NCBI GenBank assembly: GCA_035079385.1
Contig: JAVHKY010000013.1
Coordinates: 434,001 to 498,000 of the forward strand
Source: Aspidiotus rigidus
Lineage: Eukaryota; Arthropoda; Insecta; Hemiptera; Diaspididae
Direction of reading: 5' to 3'
Length of the DNA: 64,000 bases
Shown one piece after another: positions 1-13,636 of the stretch. Position numbers and translations under genes: made by a program. The notes below the pieces were generated by a model. It searched no databases. It was not told the DNA's origin and saw nothing but the letters and a program-made list of their open reading frames with translations. How positions within the stretch are numbered: position 1 is the stretch's first letter; each line of letters begins with the position of its first letter.

Positions 1-1300
1 GACTCGTGGAATTTTCAAACAAGGTACTAGAGGTGATGATTCAGGAAACTGATTTTTTGGAATGTATCATAGATCCATAAAGCGTCTCTATGTACAATTT
101 TACTTTTCAGCGTCATACAAGTTAGTCCAAGCTAAATCGGGTTTCGTTTTTAGGTGTATGCCTAAAAATCCTTCTGACAAGAAAAAAAAATAATTAAAAT
201 TGAAATAATAAAAGAGAACTTAGGACAGGCTTTTCCTGCTCTATTTCATTTTCTCCGATTACTTTTTGAAAACATAATATTTACAAAAAAAGATAGAGCC
301 AAATAAATAAACATCATATTTCATATGTACTAGTAAGTGTAAGGCCACGCCTCCTTCGAGATGAAATCACGGTCTAGCTTGTGAATTTTTCTCGCAGAGG
401 CGTAAGTCCCCATATGGATATGAATATTAGTGACGTGAGTCTCATTGGCAAAATATTTCGAATTCCGATTTCACACATGATTAATTAGTAATCAAGAGGC
501 TCTTTCAAACCCCAGAAGGTATGTTAGGGAGTGAAATTTTTCCAGGTTTCATGACACTCATTACATAGATTCTTTCAAGTCCTCTAATGACGTCACGGTT
601 ATAGGACACGGATCCTTTCGTGAAACAGATTTCTTGTAACAATTTTCCAATAACTCATTTGCTCAATATTATTCATAGAACCTCTTTTTATAATCTCCTT
701 TTAATTTCTCTTTGTTGAATTTTACTCATAGTCGAACCATCAAGCATTTGTTACTCTCGAAATCAAATGGGTATTACGAACAAAAATTTATTTAGGTCCA
801 ATATTTTTGTACAGTTTTTCTGATATAACACCTCAAAAGTATTTTTCTTCATTTTCTTTTTTCCAAATTCACAGAAATTTTGGTTTACGATAAAAATTTT
901 CTACTTCAAGTTACGTTTCTCATCAATCTGGTCTTATTGACAACTACTTCTTTGAAATCTCACCATCAAAAATTTTACTTTTTTTGGGTAATCTTTTCGT
1001 AGCTATCTTTTTTAGAATTTGTCAAACGTCCAAAAAGAAATGAAAACTACGTAATCCGACAACAAAAGTCAGAGATACAAGATTGCAGGTAAAACGACTT
1101 TTACAGCCAGAAAATTTACAAACAGAAAATCCTCGAAATTCCAATTAACTTGATCTTCATTTTCTACAGCAATTCTTGTACATGTCCCTGATCTATGAAC
1201 AAATTACCAAAAATTGAACCAATGACCAAAAATTAAACTACAAGCTAGCAATTCAAAAATATCCGTAGCTTTTTCGATGAGAAATTCTTTTGTGAGCAGA
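1..1300. other. no gene seen
   Basis: AT-rich sequence with stops in every frame. I see no splice-bounded open frame, repeat array or recognisable element here. Confidence 0.5.
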
Positions 1301-1314
1301 TACACCAGAATGGG

Positions 1315-1346
1315 TATAAAAGTCGATTCTTCTTTTCGGTTTCATA
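1315..1346 (+). promoter_or_regulatory. possible TATA core promoter
   Basis: TATAAAAG at 1315-1322 is followed about 30 bp later by TTCATATT near 1341-1348, the spacing expected between a TATA box and an arthropod initiator. Downstream there are only short frames: 15 codons from an ATG near 1478, and an open frame of about 50 codons ending near 1690 that lacks an ATG. No clear gene follows, so this may be a chance match in AT-rich DNA. Confidence 0.3.
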
Positions 1347-2008
1347 TTTCTTACACACGACACAACTCAGGCTAATTGTTACAAAATCTTTAGTTTTCCA
1401 TCAGTTGAAAAGTATTTGAAATATCCAATTATTTCTGATAGCAGGGGTACTTGCGCTACGATTACCTCGTTATTTGATGCAAGAAAAAGCAAAATACCGA
1501 ATCGAGGCAGCCATAGCGTTTTAATTAGATAAAGATCCGTTCAAATCATTACTAACGTGAATAATCGAGACATAACAGAGATTGAGAAGATCTACAGACG
1601 ATTCCCAGTAATTGCATTTAACAAAGCCAACGACAACTCAATTATTATCACGTCGAATTCTATACCCACAGCGAAATTCAATACCTGATGGAAGAAGTAT
1701 GTAAAAAAAAAAAATCCTATAGGACAAATGGATATAACAGATATAAAAATATACAATCGCTAATTAGAATATACTCCAGATAAAATGGAAAAATAAGTTT
1801 GAAATTTTAAAACTAATTCTTCGATCTTGATGAAATAAAATCAGATATGAGGTAATTTTTCAAAAAAATGGGACGTACAATGAAGCAATTAAAATATCTA
1901 AAAATAATCATCGATATAATACCATACTATTGTAAGATTTCAACGTACAAAATATCAATGACGGAACCATTGTGAAGAGCTCACTAATCAACTTTCTCCA
2001 GGACTACT

Positions 2009-2075
2009 GTGACACTACTTTTATTCTAATTTCAATTGTGACGCTACATTGAAATTAGAATAAAAATAGTATCAC
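2009..2075. repeat. 67-bp hairpin
   Basis: Two 27-nt arms (2009-2035 and 2049-2075) are inverted repeats differing at about two positions, around a 13-nt loop. The left arm begins GTGACACTACTTTTATTC and the right arm ends GAATAAAAATAGTATCAC. The size suits a small foldback MITE or a miRNA-like precursor; the sequence alone cannot decide. Confidence 0.6.
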
Positions 2076-5000
2076 AACTTGCACAAAAAATAATGGATTC
2101 ACCTGTACCTGATGTCAATCTAATGTAGACCTACATCATCGAATTTTCGTTTTCATACAATTTTTTCGTACACCCATATACGAGCGACAAGCTCCGTCAC
2201 GTTCTTTTCCCATACTCGAATCAACTTCCTTACTACAGGAAAATAGATGAAGTGCGTTTATGTTGTCTTCAGATTGGCGACCGTCAAAACTTACCTGTGA
2301 ACAGAAAAGCGAATATTACTCATAAATATGAATATATAGGCTCTATATATGAAAGGGTAATATCGGCTACAGGAAGGTACTGCGAAAAATTCTTGGCGAA
2401 AAGTTTGTAAAGCCTATTTGGATATACCCTCTCTCAAATCTATTAATTCATTGTTTCACAAAATTATCGCTTTCTTTACCAGAGCATTCATCTGGGAATG
2501 AATGGCAGTTATCGAGTGGCAAAGTGATGATAGATACGAATGTTTTTGGGCTGAATTATTTTTAAAGTTTCTCTTCGTTTCATAATCCTTTCATGCTCCT
2601 CGGTATCTATAATGAAAGAGTAGATCTTCATCAAAATAGGTAACTCAGCATTCGATAAGTAATCCTCGCATATCTTTATACGAGGAAAAAATATTCACAT
2701 AATACAAGTAGTGAGTGTATTTCTTGTGAATAGTAGAAAGTTTTGATTTCCTGGTTACTTTCCCCAAAACTGACTCTAACACACCTTAAATCTAAAAATA
2801 CTCGCTACCTTGAGTAGAAAAACATCCAAGCGCCATATGATTCAGATGACTTTCGACCGCTACAGAAGCCGTATCATAAAGACTACTTCACATCTGTTGA
2901 TCATGGTTACATACAAAATACGAGTATTTCGCAAAATTATGAAAAAATATAAAAGACTGCGTCAGTATATCAATCGATAGCACACAAATATCTCGCAAAG
3001 TTGTAAACCATCTTCAATCTAGACAGTTCCACGTCGAGAAGATTGAAAAATTCTCGCGGAAAATGACGCGTAAAATTTCGCTCTGAAATCGTACAAAGCG
3101 ATTGGTAAAATTTAGATTGATTCACCAATTGAAAGAAATATAATTCTGTATCGATTTACATACATTAGTAGTTTTGAATAATCGAAAAACGAAGATAGAA
3201 AAAGAAAAAAAAAATTCCTCTGGTGCAAGGCCTGTAGAGAGATTTTCTTTGCTATAAACCCAAGGACATAGTCAACCAATTTTTTACGTCTCTCTTGTCT
3301 TTTCAACGAAAATTCCGTCAAAAATTAGGTTTCTTCTCCTCAATATATTATAGTGCGTAGGAATTTCTCGGAGCTTTTTTCCTTTCAATCTCACGTCAGC
3401 ATTACGTTCATCGATACAACGCTGTATTAAATTATAGGTACGGTCAAACCTGCGGAAACCATTTTCCCTAATGATAAAAGGCATCAAATATTACACTTTG
3501 ATATTTTATCCAACATCATATAGACTCTTTTTTTTCCCCCAAGTCACACAAATTCTTAGTAAATACTATAATATTCGAGGACGAACAAAATTTTAGAGAA
3601 ACTTTTCTCTTTTTACTTGGAATTTTCTTCCTTCGAAAATTTGAACTTTTCATAAATTGAAACTTTTTATTGACAATATGAGATAGGATCTGCAGGTTCT
3701 TCGTTACTAGTGCCCTTGGAACATCATCCTCGTCAACCTCGGTGGTCATATTGGATTTCAGTCTAAATAATCACGTTCACACGCATACACATAATTATTG
3801 TGCGTTCAATTCGAGCAAGGGCAAGACACGTAAGCACCTATTTAAGGCTTCGTATAGAAGATGAAAATCGTGAAATTGTGAGAAATAAATCTTCGCGATG
3901 ATGTGGCTAACGAGGGAGAAAAATAGAAACAGGGCTGACGCATAAATAAACATAATTCGTCTTTATTAACATAAATTCCCGCCAAACGAGAGAGAGGCAG
4001 AAAGTGTGAAACAGAGATTTTTCTGAAATGAGGAACGTGCGTTCGAAAAGTTATATCATTATTGTTATACTTGCGGCGCTCAACCTTAAAAAAATATAAA
4101 CATGTTTACATAGTGCACGTCGTACACGGACTTTGTGTAACTCAGCATTTTTTTTTTTTTTTTTTCATAGAGAGGGTAGTCTATTTATCAACAAAGGCGT
4201 TACTCGACGCATTTTGAAGAAGTACTTATTTTTTATTCGCTCGCGGTGGTGTAAATCTTGACAGTTCGGATACATATATCTTTGAAAACTTGTACACGAT
4301 GACGAAATAGTTGACGCGGCACCCTATCACACAAGAATGTCACTGACCTCTTTATGGGAGGGAGGGGGCTTGTAGCACGGAGGGTATCGTCGAACACAGT
4401 TAGTTTTTATTAATTATGGAAAAATTAGTATCACGCAGTTTTGTTAAAGCGACCGAGGACATGTGAATGAGGATCAAGAGTCTGGAATTGGAGAAGAACG
4501 CGTGGATAAAATTCCGGAAGTGAAGGTCATAATTTGCGCGAGAATTCCTCCGTTTTTATAAGATTATAACGTCATATCAGTTAACTATCCGTATTATACC
4601 AATAAATTCATCAGTTCACGTATAGGTACAGAATCTTCAGTATTAATGAAGACTGAGCACCACTACATCCTTTCATTCAAACAAACTACAAAATGCAAAC
4701 CGAACGCAAACGTAAAGTATCCCTAATGTGTATACGAGTATAAATGTAATTCGTGGGGGAGTCGAAATGTTATTGTTCAAAATCATCTTGCCCACAAGAA
4801 GAACGTGCGCGTAATGTATATCGATACATGTACCAGTCTATAGTCATACCACTAAGTTTCACTTACCATTCTTCTCATATTGAGCACAATAAGTAAACTA
4901 CGAGAAGCCTTCACCAACTTCACTATGTACATTTTTACATCCCCAAGAAAGGAGAAGTCCACTGATACTTTAGTTATTGACTCAGAACTCTACGATCACA

Positions 5001-5188
5001 CATGGTTCGGATATTTGTTTTAATTTCCGAAAAGAGTCGAACGAATTTAGTACAATATTTTCCTTTTCAAATTTATAGCAAAATGACAAAAAAGTTTTCA
5101 AGTGGATATATCATCCGAATAGTTTCATATACATTTTCACAAACATGACTTTTGTTTAGAGACTGTATCAATCAAGATTATTCTAGAG
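2076..5188. other. no gene seen
   Basis: Three kilobases without a convincing coding exon. Open frames are under 80 codons, AT-driven and without flanking splice sites. A T tract lies at about 4148-4165. Confidence 0.5.
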
Positions 5189-5372
5189 CAGTTATGCTGA
5201 CCTTTCTCAGCTCGCAGGCCACATTGAGTTTGATATAAAATGAGGCGGGCCAATTTTTCCGATTTTCAATGAAGGAAAAATTTTCTTGTCTCTATTTTAT
5301 ACTTTGTCTACTTTTCCATCGAGGTCTTCGCGGGCCGAATTCGGCCCGCAGGTCGTAGGTTGGGCATACCTG
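5189..5372. mobile_element. hAT-like MITE
   Basis: A 184-bp element. The left end is CAGTTATGCTGACC and the right end, read on the other strand, is CAGGTATGCCCAACC. A GC-rich palindromic block (GCGGGCCGAATTCGGCCCGC) lies just inside the right end. Ends of the CAG..GCCCAACCT.. type with a GGCC-rich subterminal block are typical of animal hAT non-autonomous elements. The flanks TCTAGAG and TCGAGAG could be a degraded target duplication. No coding capacity. Confidence 0.6.
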
Positions 5373-6392
5373 TCGAGAGAATTCACTTTTCCTTCACACA
5401 CTGAGAAAAAGTAATCATATGAACAACCGTCATTAGCTTATTTTTATATGATCATCCTTTTTCTAGGTAATTTATTCTTTGTTAAATATATTTTTCCAAT
5501 CAGAAGATGATCTTGAATGTATTGAAGAGAGAGAAATAAAATTCTACATTCACTGCATTCATAGATATAAGGTTTTGAAAATACATGCATTAGTTTCAGT
5601 ATTCATGTCAATTAATCAATTGATTCAAAGGTTTTCTATAGTAAATTAGAGGATGCGGATCAATTATTTTCAGAAAAGCGAATTTCTAATAAGTTGTTCA
5701 CTAGACCCATTTTTAGTTTCTCACGGTCACTTTGTAAACTTGAAACGTTATAATGAAGAGGTACAACTCAATATCAGAGAGAATTGGGCTTTCAAATTAC
5801 TCATTCTGGATACTTTACGAGCCTTTTGGTTGACGTAACTCCGTAATTCTTAGAAAAAAGAAAAGCGCAAATTACGAGACCTCGGTACGAGTGAGAAATT
5901 ATCAAATTATCAGACATTCCTAAATATTACTCATCCATATTTCTAGGCACTTTTCGAAAAACAAAAATTCATTACCGAAGTATAAATATTTTTAGTTATT
6001 TTTCATGATTATTTTCACGGTTTTAATGTTTAGCCTCGACTTTTATCTTATTTAGAACCATTTCTTACTTTCCGAATAATCAGAGAAAAAGTAAGAAGCT
6101 ATTACTAAGAAGAAAGAGGTAAGAATACACAAACTCAAGATAAACAAAGTGCTTAATTTTCAATGTCATCCATGTAAAAAGTGATACAACGTCCGAACAG
6201 ATAATCTTTAATCGTTAACGTGACTCAAAAACAAGCAGAAAAGAGAAATAAAAGAGGTAAGACATTCAAGAATTCGAATATAATAGTGAAAGTAGTCGAA
6301 GCACACTACAGGAAAAACTCTCGCGTTGTACTTTCGTTCGCAACAAAAAGCTTTCAAGTTCGTAAGAGTAACTTATAATTTAAACCTAAAAA

Positions 6393-6533
6393 ATGAAGAC
6401 ATCGACCGTAATCGCGTTCGTATGCATTTTGGCGCTGCAAATCTTCATGAACTTTAACGCAGTCACTGGTGCCGACGACTGTCATAAAGGAAAAGATTCT
6501 TCGAAGTCCGGTAACGATACTTGTTCAAACTGA
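6393..6533 (+). CDS. small secreted Cys-containing peptide
   Basis: A single-exon ORF of 46 codons. Residues 1-26 form a textbook signal peptide: two polar or basic residues after the start (MKTSTV), a hydrophobic core (IAFVCILALQIF), then a small-residue region with likely cleavage after VTG or TGA. The mature part is about 20 residues, hydrophilic, rich in Lys, Ser, Asp and Asn, with two cysteines 14 residues apart (..DDCHKGK.., ..NDTCSN) that could form one disulfide. The start codon sits in AAAAAATGAAG, a good insect context, and ATTAAA at 6711 could serve as the poly(A) signal. I do not recognise the family. Antimicrobial, salivary or neuroendocrine roles are all possible and none is shown. 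The gene stands alone with no neighbour within several kilobases. Confidence 0.6.
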   Translation: MKTSTVIAFVCILALQIFMNFNAVTGADDCHKGKDSSKSGNDTCSN

Positions 6534-7605
<1,072 letters not shown>

Positions 7606-7838
7606 ATACCGTGAAGTTCAATTGCTGAGTTCAAACATTTTTCGCCTCAATTTTTAAACTTTCTTTTTAAAAATGAAAACCCCTTCATTGGAATTAGACG
7701 TCTTTATTGATAATGTGTCAAAGTTAACCAACATGGTCTCCTGATAATTCATGAAGGAGGCGCACAAAAACTTAATATTTCTGAGGGTATTAATAAGAGA
7801 ATTCTTACAAAGGACTCAAGTGTCTAAATGCTCAATTA

Positions 7839-8114
7839 CAGGGTGTCTATCAAATTCAAGAATTGAAAATATTGGACTTTTATAGGGCTCTTAAAAGGTT
7901 TTCCACAAAACCATAATTACAGTTTTGTAGTAGGGCGAACGGTGTCAGCGGGCCGGACCTCCTCTGAACTTGAAAATTCGCCTTAAAAAACCATCAAAAT
8001 TACAGAAAAAAAAACCTACTCAACCTAAGAATTCAATTTTTTTCATTGGGTCAGAATGAACTTTGTAGGACTTTTATACAGTTTATTGGATTAATAGTGG
8101 CAGTAGACACCCAG
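7839..8114. mobile_element. 276-bp TIR element
   Basis: The left end CAGGGTGTCTA matches the right end TAGACACCCAG in inverse except for the second base from the tip. AATTA directly flanks both ends (7834-7838 and 8115-8119), a candidate 5-bp target duplication. There is no ORF inside, so it is a MITE of unassigned superfamily. Confidence 0.6.
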
Positions 8115-8119
8115 AATTA

Positions 8120-11100
8120 GAACGAGTTCGCGCTAACGCAGGTCAAATTCGTACATAACTTACAAAAGAAACAAAAATGATAATTTTACAAAACTATTCG
8201 CATCATTTCAGAAAACTTGAGAAACCTGCTAGTTAATCCGCTCCTCGGAGAAGACAAAAGTCTATTAAGCTTTTCTTTGATTCTCGAACAAAATATGAGA
8301 TACTTATAGAAAAAAACTTAGACGTGCATCGGATAAAAAAAGATTACAAGTAAAATATCCATCAGAAATGATTTTTTTGTCGAGTTTAATTTTCATACTG
8401 TTATTAGAAACATATTTTCATCACGTTTTCTTTCTCGTCGATTATCCAGTGAAAGACATGATCCACTTCCACACAAATTGCGAGTGAGGATCAGATAAAG
8501 CTCTAGATTTGGAGTTTTTCGGATTGTCAAGCTTCTTAAATATTTTGTTATTTCAAAATATTTTTCAAGTAGTCCCCAAATTTTTTCACTACTCTTGTTC
8601 GAGCTTTCTGTTATCCGACATTCTTCTCGGTGTTGCTAAGAAGTCATAATTGGAATAAGTAGAAGGATTGGCCATCAAAAGAGCGTAAAAAATACGTCTG
8701 CAGAGAGACGAAATAGAAATTTTGAACAACCTCAATTAAAATTCACTCGCAAAATCCTATTCACCAGCATGACGCGTCTGTCCCTTCTAATTGATTTACT
8801 TACGAGGTTCAAATGAAAGTGAGTTTCGTCTTTACATGGTAACAATATTATTTTTACTTCCTTTCCCAAAATCGGGATCAAAAGGAATCTTAAACCTCGA
8901 AAAATGGAATTATCTCACGCAATTGTCTTTAATTGGTGTTTAAAGAAGTACCGTGCGTTTCTCACTTCCTTCCTCAGATACGAGAGCGAAAAAATCTTCG
9001 CTTTCTGCTGCCTCGTAAATACGATTGTTTTATCAACTTGACGATATGAATTCAAGGCAGTTCGAAAATTTTAGTCACGTACAAACGTTCTCCTTCGTAC
9101 CTATATTGCTCCTCATTTTCCAAGAAGATAACGGAAATAACGAGCAGTATCGTTTAGCACTTCATTCGATAGATATACAACTTTTCTTTAGCAGAACGTC
9201 ACCCTGGTTGAAACGCGGGAAAAATATAATTTTTTCAATATTGAAATATGTATCGTCGAAAAAATAAAACGTGAACGTATCTTTCGGTCATCCATCCGAC
9301 GAGGTGCAGGGTGTAAATATTCTTTCGTCGCGTCGTAAACTATACGAGGCATTATTTTCATGTTCAAATTTTATTAGCTGTTAATGACACTCACTCGATA
9401 CTTAACATTGTAAGAGCCCTCCTGGAAAAACCATGCGGTACAAGTCATCGATATGGCAATTTAAAACGTTTGCATGTTCGGAGCGCGAGCGCCTTTATAG
9501 TTTTAGAAAGACACACTTCAAAAACAACTAGATACAGATGGTTGTATGATTCTCTTTGACTGTAAAGAATATGACAGGTAAGTACAGTATCAACACGACT
9601 TTTATGCAAACCAAGATGAAGGCCGAAGTACAGGCCGAGTGAACAACGAACAAGAACTTTCTTCACGATCTTACGCGAAACTTCCATCAATAATTTTTCT
9701 GCTTTGAAATATGTAACTACAAACGTTACTCGATAGGCCTAATTCCATGAGATAATTCTCGTTACTTATTGTTTACAATAAGAGCATCAATCTACACGGT
9801 GTGGAGAAACGGGGCTTTTGTAGCTCCATTCAAGCTTTAAGAAAATGCTCAGTGAAGTAGGGCTACCTCAATTTCCAACTCTCTGCGAATAACAAAGGAA
9901 GGAAAGCTCAAAATTTTAAAATAGAAATGGTTGTGAGATAGGTATAGGTTTTCTTATGCATTCAAAATATTTACACGCAAGTGGCGACTTTTTCATACCA
10001 CGCAACTTGATAATATAAAATATTACGGGTGGTGCGTCAACTTTTTTTGTTCATATTTCATGAAAAATTTTAGTTGAAATGGTAATAATTTCAATTTCAA
10101 TAAGCCGTTCATTTATTGTAATACAGCGCACTTTTAATCAACAGTTTGGGGGCCCTATGCCCAGAAATGGGTGAGCAGGCCAACGGCGATTATCATTATT
10201 ACAAGATAAAGAAGAAAAAAGAAAACAAAAAAAAAGAATACAAGTTAGGATTGGTTTCTACTCAAACTCACGGCAGATACTCGTTATACGTCTCACGGAC
10301 AACTCGGATGGTTAATATTTTATCAAAATAAGCTTACTCGTGAATAAACGATTTGAAAAAAAAAAATAATAAAAATGATAATATGAGTTTTAGTTTCTTT
10401 CAAAGTATGGTGCGAGAAAATTGTATCTTGATCCGAAGTAAGATTGTAGGGTCAAGTTTACAGGGAGATAGGACTCAGGGAAATTCCCTCAAATTTAAAA
10501 AATAAGGAGGAAAACGTAAATTCATGGAAAACATAGCTTTTTTATTTATTTGCTCGTCAACCCCCTCTCAAAATTATCTTCTAGATCTGCCCCTGAAATT
10601 TAAGTTTTCGGCTTCACGATTAACTAATTTTGAGTAGGTATCTATAATTTTATTTTCTTCATTTTCGTCGAAATGTCATCACAATACATCGATTATTTGG
10701 AATAGGTGAGCTGTACGATTTCCAATTCTGTATTCAATTAAACTCGATTTCTCTACCTTTAATTTGGATTAAGCTAAACTGGACTAGTCTAAACGATAAT
10801 TATTCTACAGTGTAATCATTTACTATATGCCTTCAAACTCACATAAACTTAGCTTTCATCAACCATTGTGATATACACAGTAATGTATATATGATGAATT
10901 TCATTTCACCTAAAATCGGCGAGATTTTGTAAACTTCTTACGAAATTCCCCTCTGTGAACCGGGTACCAATTTTGATTCGGTATCGTTTTCCATGAACAC
11001 GTTTTTGTTTAAACTCACACTCCTTGAACGTTATCCGAACTTTGAAAGGAAGATTTAGTGGAAAAACTAGATTGTAAATTAAAAGCTCCTATAGCCATTA

Positions 11101-12640
11101 AACGTTGCGCTCTCTTGTTTGTACGTCCCTTGCCGAGTGGTTAGCAGCACTTTAAAGTAGCCGAATAATTGTACTTTGTGAACAAAAATAAAATAAAGAA
11201 TTTACTGCAAAATGTATTCTTAAATCATTTTGTGCGATAGGTATACGCTTTCTATCTCAACCGTAACCCATAAAGCATTTATCGTACACTTACACCAAGG
11301 ACACTTGAGTAACACTCGTAAAATAATCACGTATTTCTTTTGAAATAATTTTTTCGCCTTACCCTCTCCCATCATTTACTTTTGCAAACTCGATGGCGAA
11401 AAACTGAAGAAAGAAACGGTTTTAATTTTAAATGTATGTATAACTGCATGAAATGACAATCGAAAAACAAGAAAATATTTACGGCAAAATTTTTCTCACT
11501 GTGTTAAACTTATAGTATAGTAGAAAGGAGGTTTTTCACGAACAACGTAATATAATTAACGTGCCCGAAAAGGGAGAAAGATGTGATAAAATTTTCATCA
11601 AATTAACGTGCATACGGTGGCAGGTTTGAGGGATCTGATCATCAGCGAGTCACCGATATTGTACAGATAAAGTACGAGTTTGAAAATCTCTACATTGTTT
11701 CTAAGACGTAATTTTGTACTTTTTTCTGCACAAAGGTTGTGGCATGATTTCTACCTCGGAACATCAAGAATAAGCTAAGAAGTAGCCTTTCAACGAATAA
11801 CCAGACAACTTCCAATTTTTAAACGTTACACGACTCAATTGTCATTTTCTACGCTCTCTATGTCTTTTACATCCAGATTTTTTGAACGAACAAGATATTG
11901 AATGAGTACTTGCTTCTCCATAGAACAGTCGTCCTAGAATGACATTTGAATTTCAAAACATCCAGTCATCGTGACTCTGAATACATCAAACAGCCATTCA
12001 CAGTAAAATGTGAATTGGAAATTTAAAGCACGACGGTACAATACAATTGAGATTGAGACATACGAGAAGTGAATTCTCTTCGTCCTTTCTTAGTATACGT
12101 ACATTATCAGGTATGCTTCCGAAATATACGGTAGCGTTTTCTATGTGTGTGAGTAAAATTTGACTGACGAACATGCTTTTTCATAAATACTTAAGCTGTA
12201 TCTTCTGGTACTTGTTAGAAAAAATTACGACCCAAATTTTTATGGACTTCCGCTGACTTTACCGAAGATATCAACAAATTTCGTCTCTAAAATGATGAGC
12301 ATGTTACCCACGAATAAAAAAAAAGGGTTGCGATAAATTATCTTCTCTATAATTCTTATTATTATTAATAAGTTCTGCGTAACGTGGCATGGAACGGTAC
12401 GCGCACAACAAAACCCGTTCAGTGTACGACATACAATTTGTTGTACATGCAGTGGTACTTTCACGTTCTCCCATAATATAGGGGTTTATGAACCTGTCCA
12501 ACTTGGAATTAAAATTTGGTTTTGTAGGAATACTTCTTCAAAATTCGAGTATGCATGGTGGACTATGCAATGGTATGAGAATACAAATTAAATACACGTT
12601 CTCAAATTCAGAGTGGTGCTAAAGGCTTCTCTAGATGATC
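8120..12640. other. no gene seen
   Basis: AT-rich sequence with no splice-bounded frames. The only recognisable piece is a short retroposon tail at 10.15 kb, listed separately. Confidence 0.45.
10146..10215 (+). mobile_element. non-LTR retrotransposon 3-prime tail fragment
   Basis: GGGCCCTATGCCCAGAAATGGG followed by AGCAGGC resembles the conserved 3-prime end of arthropod RTE-type LINEs and their derivatives (CTATGCCCAGCAGTGGG..AGGCTG). A 61-codon frame runs through it, but its C-terminal half is Lys-rich low complexity. Called on motif similarity only. Confidence 0.35.
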
Positions 12641-12642
12641 AA

Positions 12643-12798
12643 AATATTCGTCAATTTTCTTTACCATTTTTTTTTTTTTTTTTCAAATCAAGATTATGTT
12701 CAAAATTTTGATGTTTCATCAAACTACCAAATTTTAAACATAAACTTGATTTAACTGGATTTGAAAAAAAAAACTGATGAAGAAAATTGGCGAATATT
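12643..12798. repeat. foldback element, about 156 bp
   Basis: Imperfect inverted repeat. AATATTCG(T)CAATTTTCTT at the left edge mirrors AAGAAAATTGGCGAATATT at the right edge. Further inward, T-tract then CAAATC..ATGTT on the left mirrors AAACATAAAC..GGATTTGAAAA on the right. The arms cover most of the element. It lies directly upstream of a Helitron remnant. Confidence 0.55.
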
Positions 12799-12832
12799 AT
12801 TTCAGAAGTATCCATTCAAAGAATGAAGTAGT

Positions 12833-13034
12833 CGACGGATGAGTTCTCAACGTTACCTTTCATTCTGACAGAAGGCGATTCCCCGTCACCCTTGCTTTTG
12901 CAACGACGATTAATAAATCGCAAGGCCAAAGTTACAAAAGTGTTGGTTTATGTATACATAAATATAAACCTCTATTTAGTCATGACTAGCGCTCGAATTT
13001 GGGCCGCATAGGGGCCTAGGCGAAGCCTCCTAGT
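12833..13034 (+). pseudogene. Helitron 3-prime end with RepHel helicase remnant
   Basis: Translation gives [20 protein letters not shown] then [17 protein letters not shown] and a stop. This matches the conserved C-terminal motifs of the PIF1-like helicase of Helitron RepHel proteins (F-P-V-x-L-A-F-A-x-T-I-N-K-x-Q-G-Q, then a V-G-L and a P-x-F-x-H-G motif, here FSHD). An upstream piece, LPFILT, is in another frame, so at least one frameshift is present. Some 40 bp past the stop come a GC-rich hairpin (CCTAGGCGAAGCCTCC) and CTAG followed by T, the expected Helitron terminus and insertion context. Only the last 70 or so codons survive: a dead copy. It shows that autonomous Helitrons once existed in this genome, which bears on the Helitrons at 34 kb and 44-57 kb. 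Confidence 0.75.
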
Positions 13035-13598
13035 TATTATTATGACTACATTTACTTACATTTTTTACACGAGGGGAGGGGAAGGAGTGTATATAGGATA
13101 CGCTTCAACATATACTGTGGAAAGTGAACTCGTATCTGTCAGCACATGTACGTGACGTATTAAGGAATCGCTCTCGTAAAACTTTCCCTTATTCCGACCT
13201 GAGATAACACGATCTATATCCTATTCAAATTCGACCTCATTTTCTCGTTTTCAGTTATCTGACTCTATTTCTTTTCCCTGTTATCAATTTCTTCTTGTGG
13301 TTACTATGTACGCCGAGAGTGAATATAATGAATAAACGAATGGAAGAAAATCCTATAAACTATGAAATACTTTATAAAATCGAATCAGCTGTACAGAGTA
13401 TTCATACGAGTACGGGAAAATTTTGCCTTCCGATCCGAACCCTCATTAGGTCAATCCGATAAGAGCATTCAAATAATGAATACACTACCATGGATAGTAT
13501 TAGAATAATTGCTCAAATGGATATAAATATCTCATTTTTCTTACAATCAAATGATGCTATATCTTCATGGCCGACCTAATCTAAACTCGCATAGGTGA

Positions 13599-13636
<38 letters not shown>

